A stretch of 64,000 nucleotides of DNA. Origin: Marinobacterium weihaiense. GTDB lineage: Bacteria; Pseudomonadota; Gammaproteobacteria; Pseudomonadales; Balneatricaceae. Position 1 is the stretch's first letter, and each line of letters begins with the position of its first letter. This document shows, piece by piece, positions 43,617 to 53,207 of the stretch. The stretch is from contig NZ_JAHQZT010000012.1 in NCBI RefSeq assembly GCF_019061305.1, forward strand, positions 26,020-90,019, in the 5' to 3' direction. Below the pieces are notes generated by a model, which did not search any database, was not told where the DNA came from, and worked only from the letters and a program-made list of their open reading frames with translations. Both the position numbers and the translations under genes were made by a program.

Positions 43617-44248
43617 TCCGTTGCAGCAGGCCCGGCACTCGCCGGCGCCTGCGCCTTCAGAATCCCCAGAATATAGTCCAGTACTCGCCGCGAGTAGATC
43701 AGGCTGGTGTGGCTGAGACGAAACACCTTGTGTTCGGTCATACCGGTGACCCGGGTTTCATCCAGCAGCACGGTGCCGTCGGACTCGGATTGGCGGCTCA
43801 ACAGCGGCATCACCCCCAGAGGCAGGTCCCCGGCGATGCTGTACAACCGTGCCTTGAACGGCCAGTGCCGGTTATCGGTCAGCAGGTAGTCGACACTGTT
43901 TTTGAGCATCCCCTTTAAGCGCGAAGCATGTATTTCGCGGGCCAGCACGCTGCCTTTGTGGGGCGTACCCAGTGTAATGACCGGGTCCACATACCGGCTG
44001 GCAGGGCTGTTGCCCTCAAGGTAGCGTCGCGCGATCAAGCCACCCATGGAGTGACAGACAAATGCAGTCGGTTCCCGGCCGATAAAGGCATCCAGCTGTT
44101 GCGTTATGGCCGCCATATCCGGCTCCAGGGTGTTGTAGCTTAGGTTGAGTGTTTGGTAACCCCGTTTGTGCAGTCGCGTGCACAGCGGCCGCATCACCAG
44201 CCCGGACATGTACAGGCCATGCAGTACCACTACCTTGTTCACGTGCAT
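43601..44248 (-). CDS. Alpha/beta hydrolase (esterase/lipase-like)
   Basis: A 215-residue hydrolase of the PGAP1/lipase-like type. The oxyanion strand is VVVLHGLYMSG (residues 6-16) and the nucleophile elbow is CHSMGG with Ser67. A conserved ITLGTPHKGS segment follows near 100. The substrate is not predictable. There is no signal peptide, so it is probably cytoplasmic. GGAG lies eight bases before the chosen ATG. An upstream in-frame TTG would add six residues. Confidence 0.85.
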   Translation of the reverse strand: MHVNKVVVLHGLYMSGLVMRPLCTRLHKRGYQTLNLSYNTLEPDMAAITQQLDAFIGREPTAFVCHSMGGLIARRYLEGNSPASRYVDPVITLGTPHKGSVLAREIHASRLKGMLKNSVDYLLTDNRHWPFKARLYSIAGDLPLGVMPLLSRQSESDGTVLLDETRVTGMTEHKVFRLSHTSLIYSRRVLDYILGILKAQAPASAGPAATDQLPR

Positions 44249-44391
44249 CCGTGTTTCTCCTCTCAAGTCCTGTCACAGCTTACGCTGCACGCTCGCGCGG
44301 GAAAAGCGAGGGATACGCCGCCGTGTCATGGCCGTGATGCCGGTGGCGGGGTAGGATAGGGGGCAGCTCAACCACAGGTACAGGGAACGAC

Positions 44392-45882
44392 ATGAACGAA
44401 ACCATTTTCATGCTGGCTATCGACTTCATCGCGCTGATTGGCGTGATCGTACTGCTGCTCATTGTAGCTGCTGCCGTGACGGCGGTGGTGATGTATCAAA
44501 TCGACAAGCGCCAGACGGTGCACACCATTCGTCGCAACTACCCGTTGCTGGGACGCTTTCGCTATATCTTCGAAGAGCTGGGCGAGTTCTTTCGCCAGTA
44601 TTTCTTCGCCATGGACCGCGAAGAGATGCCGTTCAATCGGGCCCAGCGCTCCTGGGTGTACCGGGCCGCCAAGAACGTCGATAACACCGTCGCGTTCGGC
44701 TCCACCCGCGACCTGCGCAAGCCGGGCACCTACTATTTTCTCAACTGCCCGTTCCCGACCCTGAGCGAAGATGCGGCCACTAGCCAGCCGATGCGGATCG
44801 GACCCTACTGCCGCACGCCCTACGATGCGCCATCTTTTCTGAATATCTCCGGCATGAGCTTCGGTGCCCTGTCGGCACCGGCCGTTACCGCCCTGTCCAT
44901 GGGCGCGGCCAAGGCCGGCTGCTGGATGAATACCGGTGAGGGGGCGCTGTCGAAATATCACCTCGAGGGTGGCTGTGACATCGTCTTCCAGATCGGCACC
45001 GCCAAGTATGGCGTGCGTGATGCCGAAGGGCGCCTGGATGATGCCCGCCTGGCGGAGATGGCGGCCATCGAGCAGGTGCGGATGTTTGAAATCAAGCTCA
45101 GCCAGGGCGCCAAGCCGGGTAAGGGCGGTATTCTGCCGGGTGACAAGGTGACACCGGAAATTGCCGCGGCCCGCGGCATTCCGCTGGGGCAGGCCTCGAT
45201 CAGCCCCAACCGCCACCCCGAAATATCCAGCATTGATGACCTGCTCGACTTCATCGCTCATGTGCGCGACGTCACCGGCAAGCCGGTCGGCTTCAAGCTG
45301 GTGCTGGGCTCAACCGATTGGCTGGACAGCTTCTGCGAGGCGGTGCTCAAGCGCGGCAGCGAATCGGCGCCCGACTTCATCACTCTGGACAGCGCCGATG
45401 GCGGCACCGGGGCCGCGCCCATGCCTCTGATGGACAGCGTCGGCCTGCCGCTGCGTGAAAGCCTGCCATTACTGGTGAACAAACTGGCGCAGCACAATCT
45501 GCGCAACCGGGTGCGAATCATCGCGTCGGGCAAACTGATCAACCCGACTGATGTGGCGGCGGCCATCTGCATGGGGGCCGATTTCGTGGTGACGGCGCGC
45601 GGTTTCATGTTTGCACTGGGGTGTATTCAGGCCCTGCAGTGCAACAAGAACAGCTGCCCGACCGGTATCACCACGCATGACCCCAAACTGCAGCAGGGGC
45701 TGGTGCCGGACGTGAAGGCAGAGCGTGTGGCTAACTTCCACCACAACCTGGTGCATGAAGTAGAGCTGATTGCGCATTCCTGCGGTGTGACCGAGCCGCG
45801 TCAGCTCAAGCGCGAGCATGCGGCCGTCGTGGTGGATGGTGGCGGGGCGGTACCGCTCAACATTCTCTATCCGCGCGACTGA
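44392..45882 (+). CDS. Membrane-anchored FMN-binding glutamate synthase family protein
   Basis: A 496-residue protein. It has an N-terminal membrane anchor (about 8-34) and the FMN/Fe-S domain of glutamate synthase large subunits (about 90-470). Recognisable parts are NISGMSFGALSAPAV, NTGEGALSKYH, the flavin loop DSADGGTGAAPMPLMDS and the cysteine-containing CNKNSCPTGI. The glutaminase domain and the small GltD subunit are missing, so it is not a normal glutamate synthase. Homologues are called glutamate synthase-related and their reaction is uncertain. It is monocistronic, with AGGGAA before the ATG. Confidence 0.88.
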   Translation: MNETIFMLAIDFIALIGVIVLLLIVAAAVTAVVMYQIDKRQTVHTIRRNYPLLGRFRYIFEELGEFFRQYFFAMDREEMPFNRAQRSWVYRAAKNVDNTVAFGSTRDLRKPGTYYFLNCPFPTLSEDAATSQPMRIGPYCRTPYDAPSFLNISGMSFGALSAPAVTALSMGAAKAGCWMNTGEGALSKYHLEGGCDIVFQIGTAKYGVRDAEGRLDDARLAEMAAIEQVRMFEIKLSQGAKPGKGGILPGDKVTPEIAAARGIPLGQASISPNRHPEISSIDDLLDFIAHVRDVTGKPVGFKLVLGSTDWLDSFCEAVLKRGSESAPDFITLDSADGGTGAAPMPLMDSVGLPLRESLPLLVNKLAQHNLRNRVRIIASGKLINPTDVAAAICMGADFVVTARGFMFALGCIQALQCNKNSCPTGITTHDPKLQQGLVPDVKAERVANFHHNLVHEVELIAHSCGVTEPRQLKREHAAVVVDGGGAVPLNILYPRD

Positions 45883-45885
45883 CAC

Positions 45886-45912
45886 CAAAAAGCCGGCCCC
45901 CCGGGGCCGGCT
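45886..45912 (-). terminator. Rho-independent terminator of the PA3496-like gene
   Basis: A GC-rich stem (AGCCGGCCCC with GGGGCCGGCT) has a T tract only when read on the minus strand, so it ends the small minus-strand gene and not the plus-strand enzyme gene. Confidence 0.8.
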
Positions 45913-45923
45913 CCTCCTGTCGG

Positions 45924-46133
45924 TCAGTGCTCGTCTTCGAACCAGGTGTCTTCATCAATCCAGGACATCAACTCTTTTTCCTCCCGATGTCGTTCGATGG
46001 CACGCCTGGCTTCAAGAAGGCGGCGGGTTGCATGCTGTTTGCGACGATTCTTTTGCTCGACATCGTATCCAACCATGATGTCGAAAACCTCGGTCTGGAT
46101 AGGGTCCAGGTCCTGCTCTTTCCGTATCAGCAT
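45924..46133 (-). CDS. Small PA3496-family putative regulatory protein
   Basis: A 69-residue charged protein, Arg/Glu-rich and probably helical in the middle (RRLLEARRAIERHREEKEL), with an acidic aromatic tail WIDEDTWFEDE. It resembles the short PA3496-type proteins of pseudomonads, whose function is not established. It has its own candidate promoter, a structured leader and a terminator, so it looks like an independently regulated gene. It follows hexR on the same strand. Confidence 0.7.
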   Translation of the reverse strand: MLIRKEQDLDPIQTEVFDIMVGYDVEQKNRRKQHATRRLLEARRAIERHREEKELMSWIDEDTWFEDEH

Positions 46134-46157
46134 AGCCTTGCTCCGATCTCAGGGTCA

Positions 46158-46196
46158 CTGCAATCAGGCGGCGGCCAGGTGCCTGGCTGATTGCAG
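46158..46196 (-). repeat. Two-tier stem-loop in the leader of the PA3496-like gene
   Basis: An outer stem CTGCAATCA/TGATTGCAG encloses an inner stem GCCAGG/CCTGGC. It lies between the promoter candidate and the start codon, ending 25 bases before the ATG. There is no T tract in either direction, so this is a leader structure and not a terminator. Confidence 0.55.
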
Positions 46197-46216
46197 CAAA
46201 CACGCATGGAGATTTT

Positions 46217-46245
46217 TATTTACCGCAACGGTTGCAAAAGATCAA
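46217..46245 (-). promoter_or_regulatory. Candidate promoter of the PA3496-like gene
   Basis: On the minus strand TTGATC (46240-46245), a 17-base spacer and TAAATA (46217-46222). The implied leader of about 75 bases contains the two-tier stem-loop. Confidence 0.45.
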
Positions 46246-46307
46246 ATCCGTGCACGACAGGGCACTAGCGTAGAAGAGGTGTGTTGCGAGGGGATGACGG
46301 CGAGTGA

Positions 46308-47207
46308 TTACTCGCCGCCGGTGTCGGTACTCGGGCGGCGCATGGGCGGAATGCGCTTGTCGTTCTGGCGCAGATTGCGCAGGCTGCGCTTGATGGTCTT
46401 AAGGTGGTCAACCAGTGCCGGCCCCAGTTTCATGGCCATGCCGACGGCCAGGATATCGATGATCACCAGATGCACCACGCGTGAGGACATCAGGGTGCTC
46501 AGATCCTTGTCTTCCTCCACGTCGACATGAATGGGAATGGTGGCCAGCTCGGCCAGCGGGGTATTGCCCGGGCACAGGGTAATCACGGTGGCGCCCTTGT
46601 CACGCACCAGTTTGACGGTGTGCAGCAGGTCCTTGGTGCGGCCGGTCTGGGAGATGGCCACCACGACGTCGCCTTCACCCAGGGTCAGAGCGGAAATGGT
46701 CTGCATGTGCGGGTCGGAATAGGCGGCGGCCGAAACCATCAGGCGGTAAAACTTGTGCTGGGCATCGGCACACACCGGTGCCGAGGCACCAAAACCGTAG
46801 AACTCGACGCGATTGGCCTTGGCCAGGGCATCGATCGCCTCTTCCAGCAGATTGGGGTCGAGCTGATCACGGATGTTGATCAGGTTGCCGATCATGGAAT
46901 CGAAGATCTTCTGCTTGAACTCGATCACCGTGTCCTTGGAATCCAGTGAAAACTGTTCATAGCTGGCGTTGCTGGCCAGCCCCTGTGCCAGGGTCAGTTT
47001 GAAGTCCTGAAAACCGTCGTAATCCAGGGCGCGACAGAAGCGCACGACGGTGGGCTCGCTGACTTGGGCTTCCGACGCCAGATCGACGATGCGCATGTGA
47101 ATGACTTCATTCGGGTTGGCCAGAACGTAGTCTGCGACCTTCTGCTCGGATTTACGCAGGCTGGGGCGGGCATCGGCAATCGACTTGAGCAGGTTGAAGG
47201 AGTTCAT
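46308..47207 (-). CDS. hexR: HexR/RpiR-family transcriptional regulator
   Basis: A 299-residue regulator. The N-terminal RpiR helix-turn-helix (about 1-77, with SEPTVVRFCRALDYDGFQDFKL) and the C-terminal SIS sugar-phosphate-binding domain (about 120-260, with FYGFGASAPVCADAQHKF and ISQTGRTKDL) closely resemble Pseudomonas HexR. HexR controls central carbon genes in response to KDPG. No zwf, edd or eda lies nearby. The start at 47207 matches family lengths. An upstream ATG at 47222 is possible, and a TATACT -10 at 47242-47247 excludes longer forms. The gene name is by similarity only. Confidence 0.8.
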   Translation of the reverse strand: MNSFNLLKSIADARPSLRKSEQKVADYVLANPNEVIHMRIVDLASEAQVSEPTVVRFCRALDYDGFQDFKLTLAQGLASNASYEQFSLDSKDTVIEFKQKIFDSMIGNLINIRDQLDPNLLEEAIDALAKANRVEFYGFGASAPVCADAQHKFYRLMVSAAAYSDPHMQTISALTLGEGDVVVAISQTGRTKDLLHTVKLVRDKGATVITLCPGNTPLAELATIPIHVDVEEDKDLSTLMSSRVVHLVIIDILAVGMAMKLGPALVDHLKTIKRSLRNLRQNDKRIPPMRRPSTDTGGE

Positions 47208-47396
47208 CTCCGTTGATTCCATTTTTACTGCTGGAACGGCCAGTATAACAACGAAAGCCGAACGCGCCCAATGTCCGTCATGGCGGGGCTTGTCGACCGG
47301 TGGGTGTCGATTGCAGGGGGCGGGGGGGCGTGCTAATTTCATTGCTCTGTCACACCCTGACACCCCGCTGATAATAACGAACAAGGAAATCAAACC

Positions 47397-48476
47397 GTGA
47401 AACGCAGACAGTTTCTCCGTGGCGCCGGTGCTGCCACGGTTGCCGCCGGCACACTGGCCGCTGCGCCGGCCATGGCCGCGCCGGACTTCAAATGGAAAAT
47501 GGTCACCACCTGGCCGAAGAACTTCCCGGGCCTGGGGACCGGAGCCAACCAGTTGGCCGACATGATCAACAAGATGACCAACGGCCGCATCCAGGTGAAG
47601 GTCTACGGTGCGGGCGAACTGGTTGGTGCGCTGGAAATCTTCGACGCTGTTTCACGTGGAACAGCCGAGATGGGGCATGGCGCGGCCTATTACTGGAAGG
47701 GCAAGAGCACGGCGGCACAGTTCTTTTCCGCCGTCCCCTTCGGCCTGACGGCCCAGGAAATGAATGCCTGGCTGTATCACGGCGGCGGCATGGAACTTTG
47801 GGAAGAGGTCTATGACAAGTTCGGGCTGATCCCGGGAGCGGCCGGCAACACCGGCGTGCAGATGGGCGGCTGGTTCAACAAGGAGATCAACAGCGTCGAA
47901 GACCTCAAGGGCTTGAAAATGCGTATTCCGGGCCTGGGCGGCGAAGTGCTGAAGCGGGCCGGCGGTACGCCGGTACTGCTGCCGGGGGGTGAAATCTTTT
48001 CCTCGCTGCAGTCGGGTACCATCGATGCCACCGAATGGGTCGGGCCCTACAACGACATGGCCTTCGGCCTGCACCGGGCGGCCAAATACTACTACTATCC
48101 GGGCTGGCATGAGCCGGGCACCACGCTGGAATGCTTCATCAACAAGGAAGCCTTCCAGGCGCTGCCGGAAGACCTGCAGATCATCGTGCGCAATGCCCTG
48201 CGCGTGGCCAATCAGGATATGCTGGCCGAGTTCATGACCAAGAACAACCAGGCCCTGGACCAGCTGGTCAACAAGCACGGCGTTGAGCTGCGCAACTTCC
48301 CGGACGATGTCATGTTGAAACTGCGCACCATCTCTGATGAGGTGGTGGCCGAGGAAGCGCAGAAGGATGAGATCACGAAGAAGGTATACGACTCCTTTGT
48401 TCAGTTCCGTGATCAGGTCCAGAAATGGACCGCCGTGTCCGAACAGGCCTATATCCACGGCCGCTCTCTGAGCTGA
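47397..48476 (+). CDS. TRAP transporter substrate-binding protein (DctP family)
   Basis: A 359-residue periplasmic binding protein with a twin-arginine-type signal (RRQFLRG at residues 3-9, hydrophobic core to about 27). The DctP fold shows VTTWPKNFPG, LKMRIPGLGGEVL near 175, TIDATEWVGPYND near 207 and GWHEPGTTLE, typical of the TakP-like group that binds 2-oxo acids or lactate-type anions. No DctQ/DctM membrane genes adjoin it, so it must use a permease encoded elsewhere. It starts 189 bases from hexR in divergent orientation. A parS-like site lies inside it. Confidence 0.9.
   Translation: MKRRQFLRGAGAATVAAGTLAAAPAMAAPDFKWKMVTTWPKNFPGLGTGANQLADMINKMTNGRIQVKVYGAGELVGALEIFDAVSRGTAEMGHGAAYYWKGKSTAAQFFSAVPFGLTAQEMNAWLYHGGGMELWEEVYDKFGLIPGAAGNTGVQMGGWFNKEINSVEDLKGLKMRIPGLGGEVLKRAGGTPVLLPGGEIFSSLQSGTIDATEWVGPYNDMAFGLHRAAKYYYYPGWHEPGTTLECFINKEAFQALPEDLQIIVRNALRVANQDMLAEFMTKNNQALDQLVNKHGVELRNFPDDVMLKLRTISDEVVAEEAQKDEITKKVYDSFVQFRDQVQKWTAVSEQAYIHGRSLS
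47648..47663 (+). promoter_or_regulatory. parS-like ParB-binding site inside the dctP-type gene
   Basis: TGTTTCACGTGGAACA differs from the perfect parS at 11578 by one base. It combines one half-site of each known parS flavour (TGTTTCAC and GTGGAACA). It lies about 23 kb from the origin candidate on the opposite side to the other two sites. Confidence 0.75.
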
Positions 48477-48491
48477 CCGGCTCGAGCTTAC

Positions 48492-48516
48492 AAGGCCGGA
48501 GATTCACCGGCCTTTT
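48492..48516 (+). terminator. Terminator after the TRAP binding protein
   Basis: AAGGCCGG pairs with CCGGCCTT around a 7-base loop and ends in TTTT, 15 bases after the stop codon. Confidence 0.8.
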
Positions 48517-48634
48517 GCGTTGCAGGGCCACTGTGCCCAGGTGTGCTCGAATCGCCTTCCAGTACGCGACCAAGGGAATTATGGACAGCTCAGCCTTCAG
48601 GAAGCCCGTTGGGCCGGCTGAACAAGGAACCGAC

Positions 48635-49333
48635 ATGAATGATCTGGTGAACACCGAGCGGCTGGGCAAGGCTGCCGAGGCGGAGATGGCCGTCGTCAGC
48701 AAGGTGATGCTGATTGATCTGGAAAACTGCCCCAAGCAGTTGCAGAACTTGCCTGAAGATATCAACATCTACAGCCGTGTAGTGATCTGCCACGCGCATG
48801 CCAACGCCAAGATACCATTAAACTGGATTACCCTACTGGCGGAGGCGATTACAGCAGGCCGGCTGAAAATCCAGCAGATGGAGAAGGGCGGCAAGAATGC
48901 GGCAGATTTTGGTATCTGTTTTCTGGCCGGTGCATTGATGCAGGAGCTGGCGGCAGATACTCATTTTGTAATAGTGTCTGATGATAAGGACTTGGACCAT
49001 GCAGTTCATCTGCTCCAAGCGCATCAGCGCTCGGCCGAGAGAATCGGGTTGGCGGAACAGGCGGATAGTGGGGCTCAAGCACAACTGTCTGAGGCTTTGC
49101 CAAAGACTGAGGCGTCCATGATCGCGACCTACAGTGAGTATTTGCGAACCAACGTCAAAGCTCGACCTGCGAAGGCGGCTACTTTGCAAAACAGCATTAA
49201 AAGCAGATTCCGTATCAGCCAGCAGATGACTGAGAAACTATATAAATCAATGGTTTCTCATGGTCTTTTCTGTGTGGTCAACCATCAGATCCGCTACAGC
49301 GAAAGCCGTATTCGCATCCTTGCTCAGGTTTAA
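48635..49333 (+). CDS. PIN/NYN-like domain protein, probable nuclease
   Basis: A 232-residue protein. Its first half looks like a PIN/NYN-type nuclease fold: MLIDLENCP, GGKNAADFGICFL and FVIVSDDKDLDHAV supply the spaced acidic residues that bind metal in these RNases. The C-terminal 80 residues look like a small winged-helix or OST-HTH-like module. The codon use and base composition look more AT-rich than in the flanking genes, suggesting transfer. The chosen ATG has AAGGA six bases upstream. An ATG at 48581 (18 residues more, AAGGG upstream) is a real alternative. The RNA target is unknown. Confidence 0.7.
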   Translation: MNDLVNTERLGKAAEAEMAVVSKVMLIDLENCPKQLQNLPEDINIYSRVVICHAHANAKIPLNWITLLAEAITAGRLKIQQMEKGGKNAADFGICFLAGALMQELAADTHFVIVSDDKDLDHAVHLLQAHQRSAERIGLAEQADSGAQAQLSEALPKTEASMIATYSEYLRTNVKARPAKAATLQNSIKSRFRISQQMTEKLYKSMVSHGLFCVVNHQIRYSESRIRILAQV

Positions 49334-49378
49334 ATATTTCAGAATTCTTCCTGGTGAAGGGGTGGAAGGTGGCGCTAA

Positions 49379-49453
49379 TTGCATGCGACCGTTACCACTT
49401 GGGGACGGCCGCAGTCGAGCGGTCAGGGATGACGTAAAGCGAGTCGCATGCAA
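49379..49453. repeat. Spaced 11-base inverted repeat downstream of the PIN/NYN-like gene
   Basis: TTGCATGCGAC (49379-49389) and its exact reverse complement (49443-49453) are 53 bases apart in the gap before the thiC end. There is no T tract. It could be a recombination scar or the end of a transferred segment. Confidence 0.5.
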
Positions 49454-49517
49454 GCGCACCACCATCTCCGCACCCGGAGTCAGTATTTTCCAGGTACAGA
49501 GATGTCGGGTCCGAGTA

Positions 49518-51407
<1,890 letters not shown>

Positions 51408-51436
51408 TTATCGTTGTAAGGGTGAATGATCCGTGA

Positions 51437-52099
51437 TCAGTCGGCCCGATCCAGGCCCATCTGCCAGAAGCTGACTTCCATGCGGGTCGCGGTGCGGAAG
51501 CGCTTGGCCAGTGCTTCCAGGCGGGCGGGAGGCAGGCCCTGACCCAGGGTATCCAGAAGCTCGCGCTCAGTGTTGGCGGCCTGCTGGTATTCGTCGCTCA
51601 GGTACATCTCGATCCAGGGCGCATAGGGGCTGCCTTCGCGCACCGTATCGGGCTGTGCAGCCAGCCAGTTGGCGATCTCGGCATAGCCGATGATGCAGGG
51701 TGCCAGTGCCACGTGCAGGTCGAGCAGGTCACCGGCGAAGCCGGCATCCAGCACATAGCGTGTGTAGGCGACTGTAGCCGAGGCTTCCGGCAGAGCCAGC
51801 AACTGCTCTTCACTGATACCCCAGTCGCGGCAGTAATCCACGTGCAGGCTGATCTCGGTATCCAGCATGGCGTTGAGGCCGGACTGGGCGTAGCGCATGC
51901 TGGTCAGGTCTTCGCTCTTGAACACGGCCAGGCCCCAGGCGCGGCTGAACTGGATCAGGAACAGGTAATCCTGCTTCAGGTAGTGCTGGAAACATTCTTT
52001 CGCCAAGGTACCCTGACCCAGCTGGCGCACGAAATCGTGCTGGATATAGGCGTTCCAGTCGTCGATACACTGGGCTTTCAGGTGTTCGTACAGGGACAT
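51437..52099 (-). CDS. tenA: Thiaminase II / aminopyrimidine aminohydrolase TenA
   Basis: Cytoplasmic salvage enzyme that hydrolyses aminomethylpyrimidine from degraded thiamin to HMP. The 220 residues are all helical. The catalytic Cys is in LHVALAPCIIGYAEI near residue 135 and the C-terminal Glu is in RMEVSFWQMGL. It sits between the thiXYZ pyrimidine transporter and thiC, which fits import and salvage of the pyrimidine moiety. A fold-back repeat separates it from thiY upstream. Confidence 0.95.
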   Translation of the reverse strand: MSLYEHLKAQCIDDWNAYIQHDFVRQLGQGTLAKECFQHYLKQDYLFLIQFSRAWGLAVFKSEDLTSMRYAQSGLNAMLDTEISLHVDYCRDWGISEEQLLALPEASATVAYTRYVLDAGFAGDLLDLHVALAPCIIGYAEIANWLAAQPDTVREGSPYAPWIEMYLSDEYQQAANTERELLDTLGQGLPPARLEALAKRFRTATRMEVSFWQMGLDRAD

Positions 52100-52114
52100 G
52101 ATGCTTTCCTTTTC

Positions 52115-52279
52115 CTTAACAGGATGTTGAAAATCTATCTGCGTTGCCGAATACGGCGTTTAAAACAGGCTCAAAATGCTCATTTAGCCCACTAAACTCC
52201 GCTTTTTCGCCTGTTTTTGCCCGGGCGGCGTGCCGCTTGTCTCGGCTACCTCGATTACGCTTTTCAACACGTTGTTAAG
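52115..52279. mobile_element. MITE-like fold-back repeat within the thiamin operon
   Basis: A 165-base non-coding element has imperfect terminal inverted repeats (CTTAACAGGATGTTGAAAA at 52115 against the complement of 52261-52279, 16 of 19 bases matching). Internal inverted repeats AAAACAGGC (52162-52170) with GCCTGTTTT (52209-52217) and TTTAG (52183-52187) with CTAAA (52192-52196) let the whole unit fold into a nested hairpin. I recall similar sequences as dispersed intergenic repeats in marine gammaproteobacteria and pseudomonads. Only one copy is in this window. Confidence 0.7.
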
Positions 52280-53207
52280 GCGTGATGGCGTAGGTGTCGA
52301 CCGCCGGGTTGGCCTTGGTCAGGCCCTGGGCCTGCATAAAGGCGCCAAAGCGCTGGTAGCGGCCGGTGTCCAGCGCGGCGGGACGCAGGGCGAAACGGGT
52401 CAGGGTGTCGCCCCAGGCGCGGCGGTTGAGCTCGGTGTTCAGTTCGTTGGGCTTATAGCTGACAAAACTGCCCCAAGCGGCATCAGGGTGGTTGATGATG
52501 TACTGGGTGGCCTGTTCCAGTGCGGTCATGAAACGTGCCCAGCGCGGGTCATCCTGCTTGGCCTTGTTCACCACCAGAATCAGCTCGTCATAGGCCGGAA
52601 CCCCTTCTTCTTCCACGAAGAAGGCGCGACCCGGATGGCCCTCGATATCCATCTGGTTGAGCTCGAAGTTGCGGAAGGCACCGATGACGGCATCCACCTG
52701 ACCGCTGATCACCGAGGGCGACAGTGACCAGTTGACGTTGATCAGCTCGATATCGTCAGCTTTGAGGCCGTGCTTGTTGAGCATGGCACTCAGCAGCGCA
52801 TCCTCGAAGCCGCTGACCGAAAAGCCCACTTTTTTGCCTTTGAGATCGGCAATGCTGTTGATCGGGCCGTCCTTGAGCACGACCAGTGAGTTCAGCGGCG
52901 TGGCTACCAGGGTGCCTACGCGAGTCAGCGGCAGACCCTGGTCCACCTGCAGGTGTAGCTGGGGCTGGTAGCTGACGGCCATATCGGTCTTGCCGGCGGC
53001 AACCAGCTTGGGCGGCATGGAGGGATCTGCCGGTTCCACCAGCGAGACTTCCAGTCCTTGCGCGGCAAAAAAGCCCTTCTGCTGGGCAATGATCAGCGGG
53101 CCGTGATCCGGGTTGATGAACCAATCGAGCATTACCTCGACCTTGTCGGCAGCCAGAGCCTGTGCCGACAGCAGGCAGCCGCAGAGCAGGGCGGTCAGTC
53201 GTTTCAT
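52275..53207 (-). CDS. thiY: Thiamin pyrimidine precursor ABC transporter, binding protein (ThiY)
   Basis: A periplasmic NMT1/THI5-like protein of 310 residues. The signal peptide ends near residue 19 (AQALAA). The start of the mature part, VEVMLDWFINPDHGPLIIA, is diagnostic of ThiY/NMT1 proteins, which bind formylaminopyrimidine or HMP-like pyrimidines. The stop lies inside the right end of the fold-back repeat, so the element has supplied or closely follows the last codons. The start overlaps the thiX stop. Confidence 0.93.
   Translation of the reverse strand: MKRLTALLCGCLLSAQALAADKVEVMLDWFINPDHGPLIIAQQKGFFAAQGLEVSLVEPADPSMPPKLVAAGKTDMAVSYQPQLHLQVDQGLPLTRVGTLVATPLNSLVVLKDGPINSIADLKGKKVGFSVSGFEDALLSAMLNKHGLKADDIELINVNWSLSPSVISGQVDAVIGAFRNFELNQMDIEGHPGRAFFVEEEGVPAYDELILVVNKAKQDDPRWARFMTALEQATQYIINHPDAAWGSFVSYKPNELNTELNRRAWGDTLTRFALRPAALDTGRYQRFGAFMQAQGLTKANPAVDTYAITP

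Noticed and set aside
44240..44255. CACGTG with a GTT half-site near the hydrolase start as another parS
   Set aside because: The flanks do not match the GAAACA or GGAACA half-site; other CACGTG hexamers near 12011 and 43292 fail for the same reason.
45886..45912. Hairpin as terminator of the plus-strand FMN enzyme gene
   Set aside because: There is no T tract on the plus strand; the T tract exists only for the minus-strand gene.
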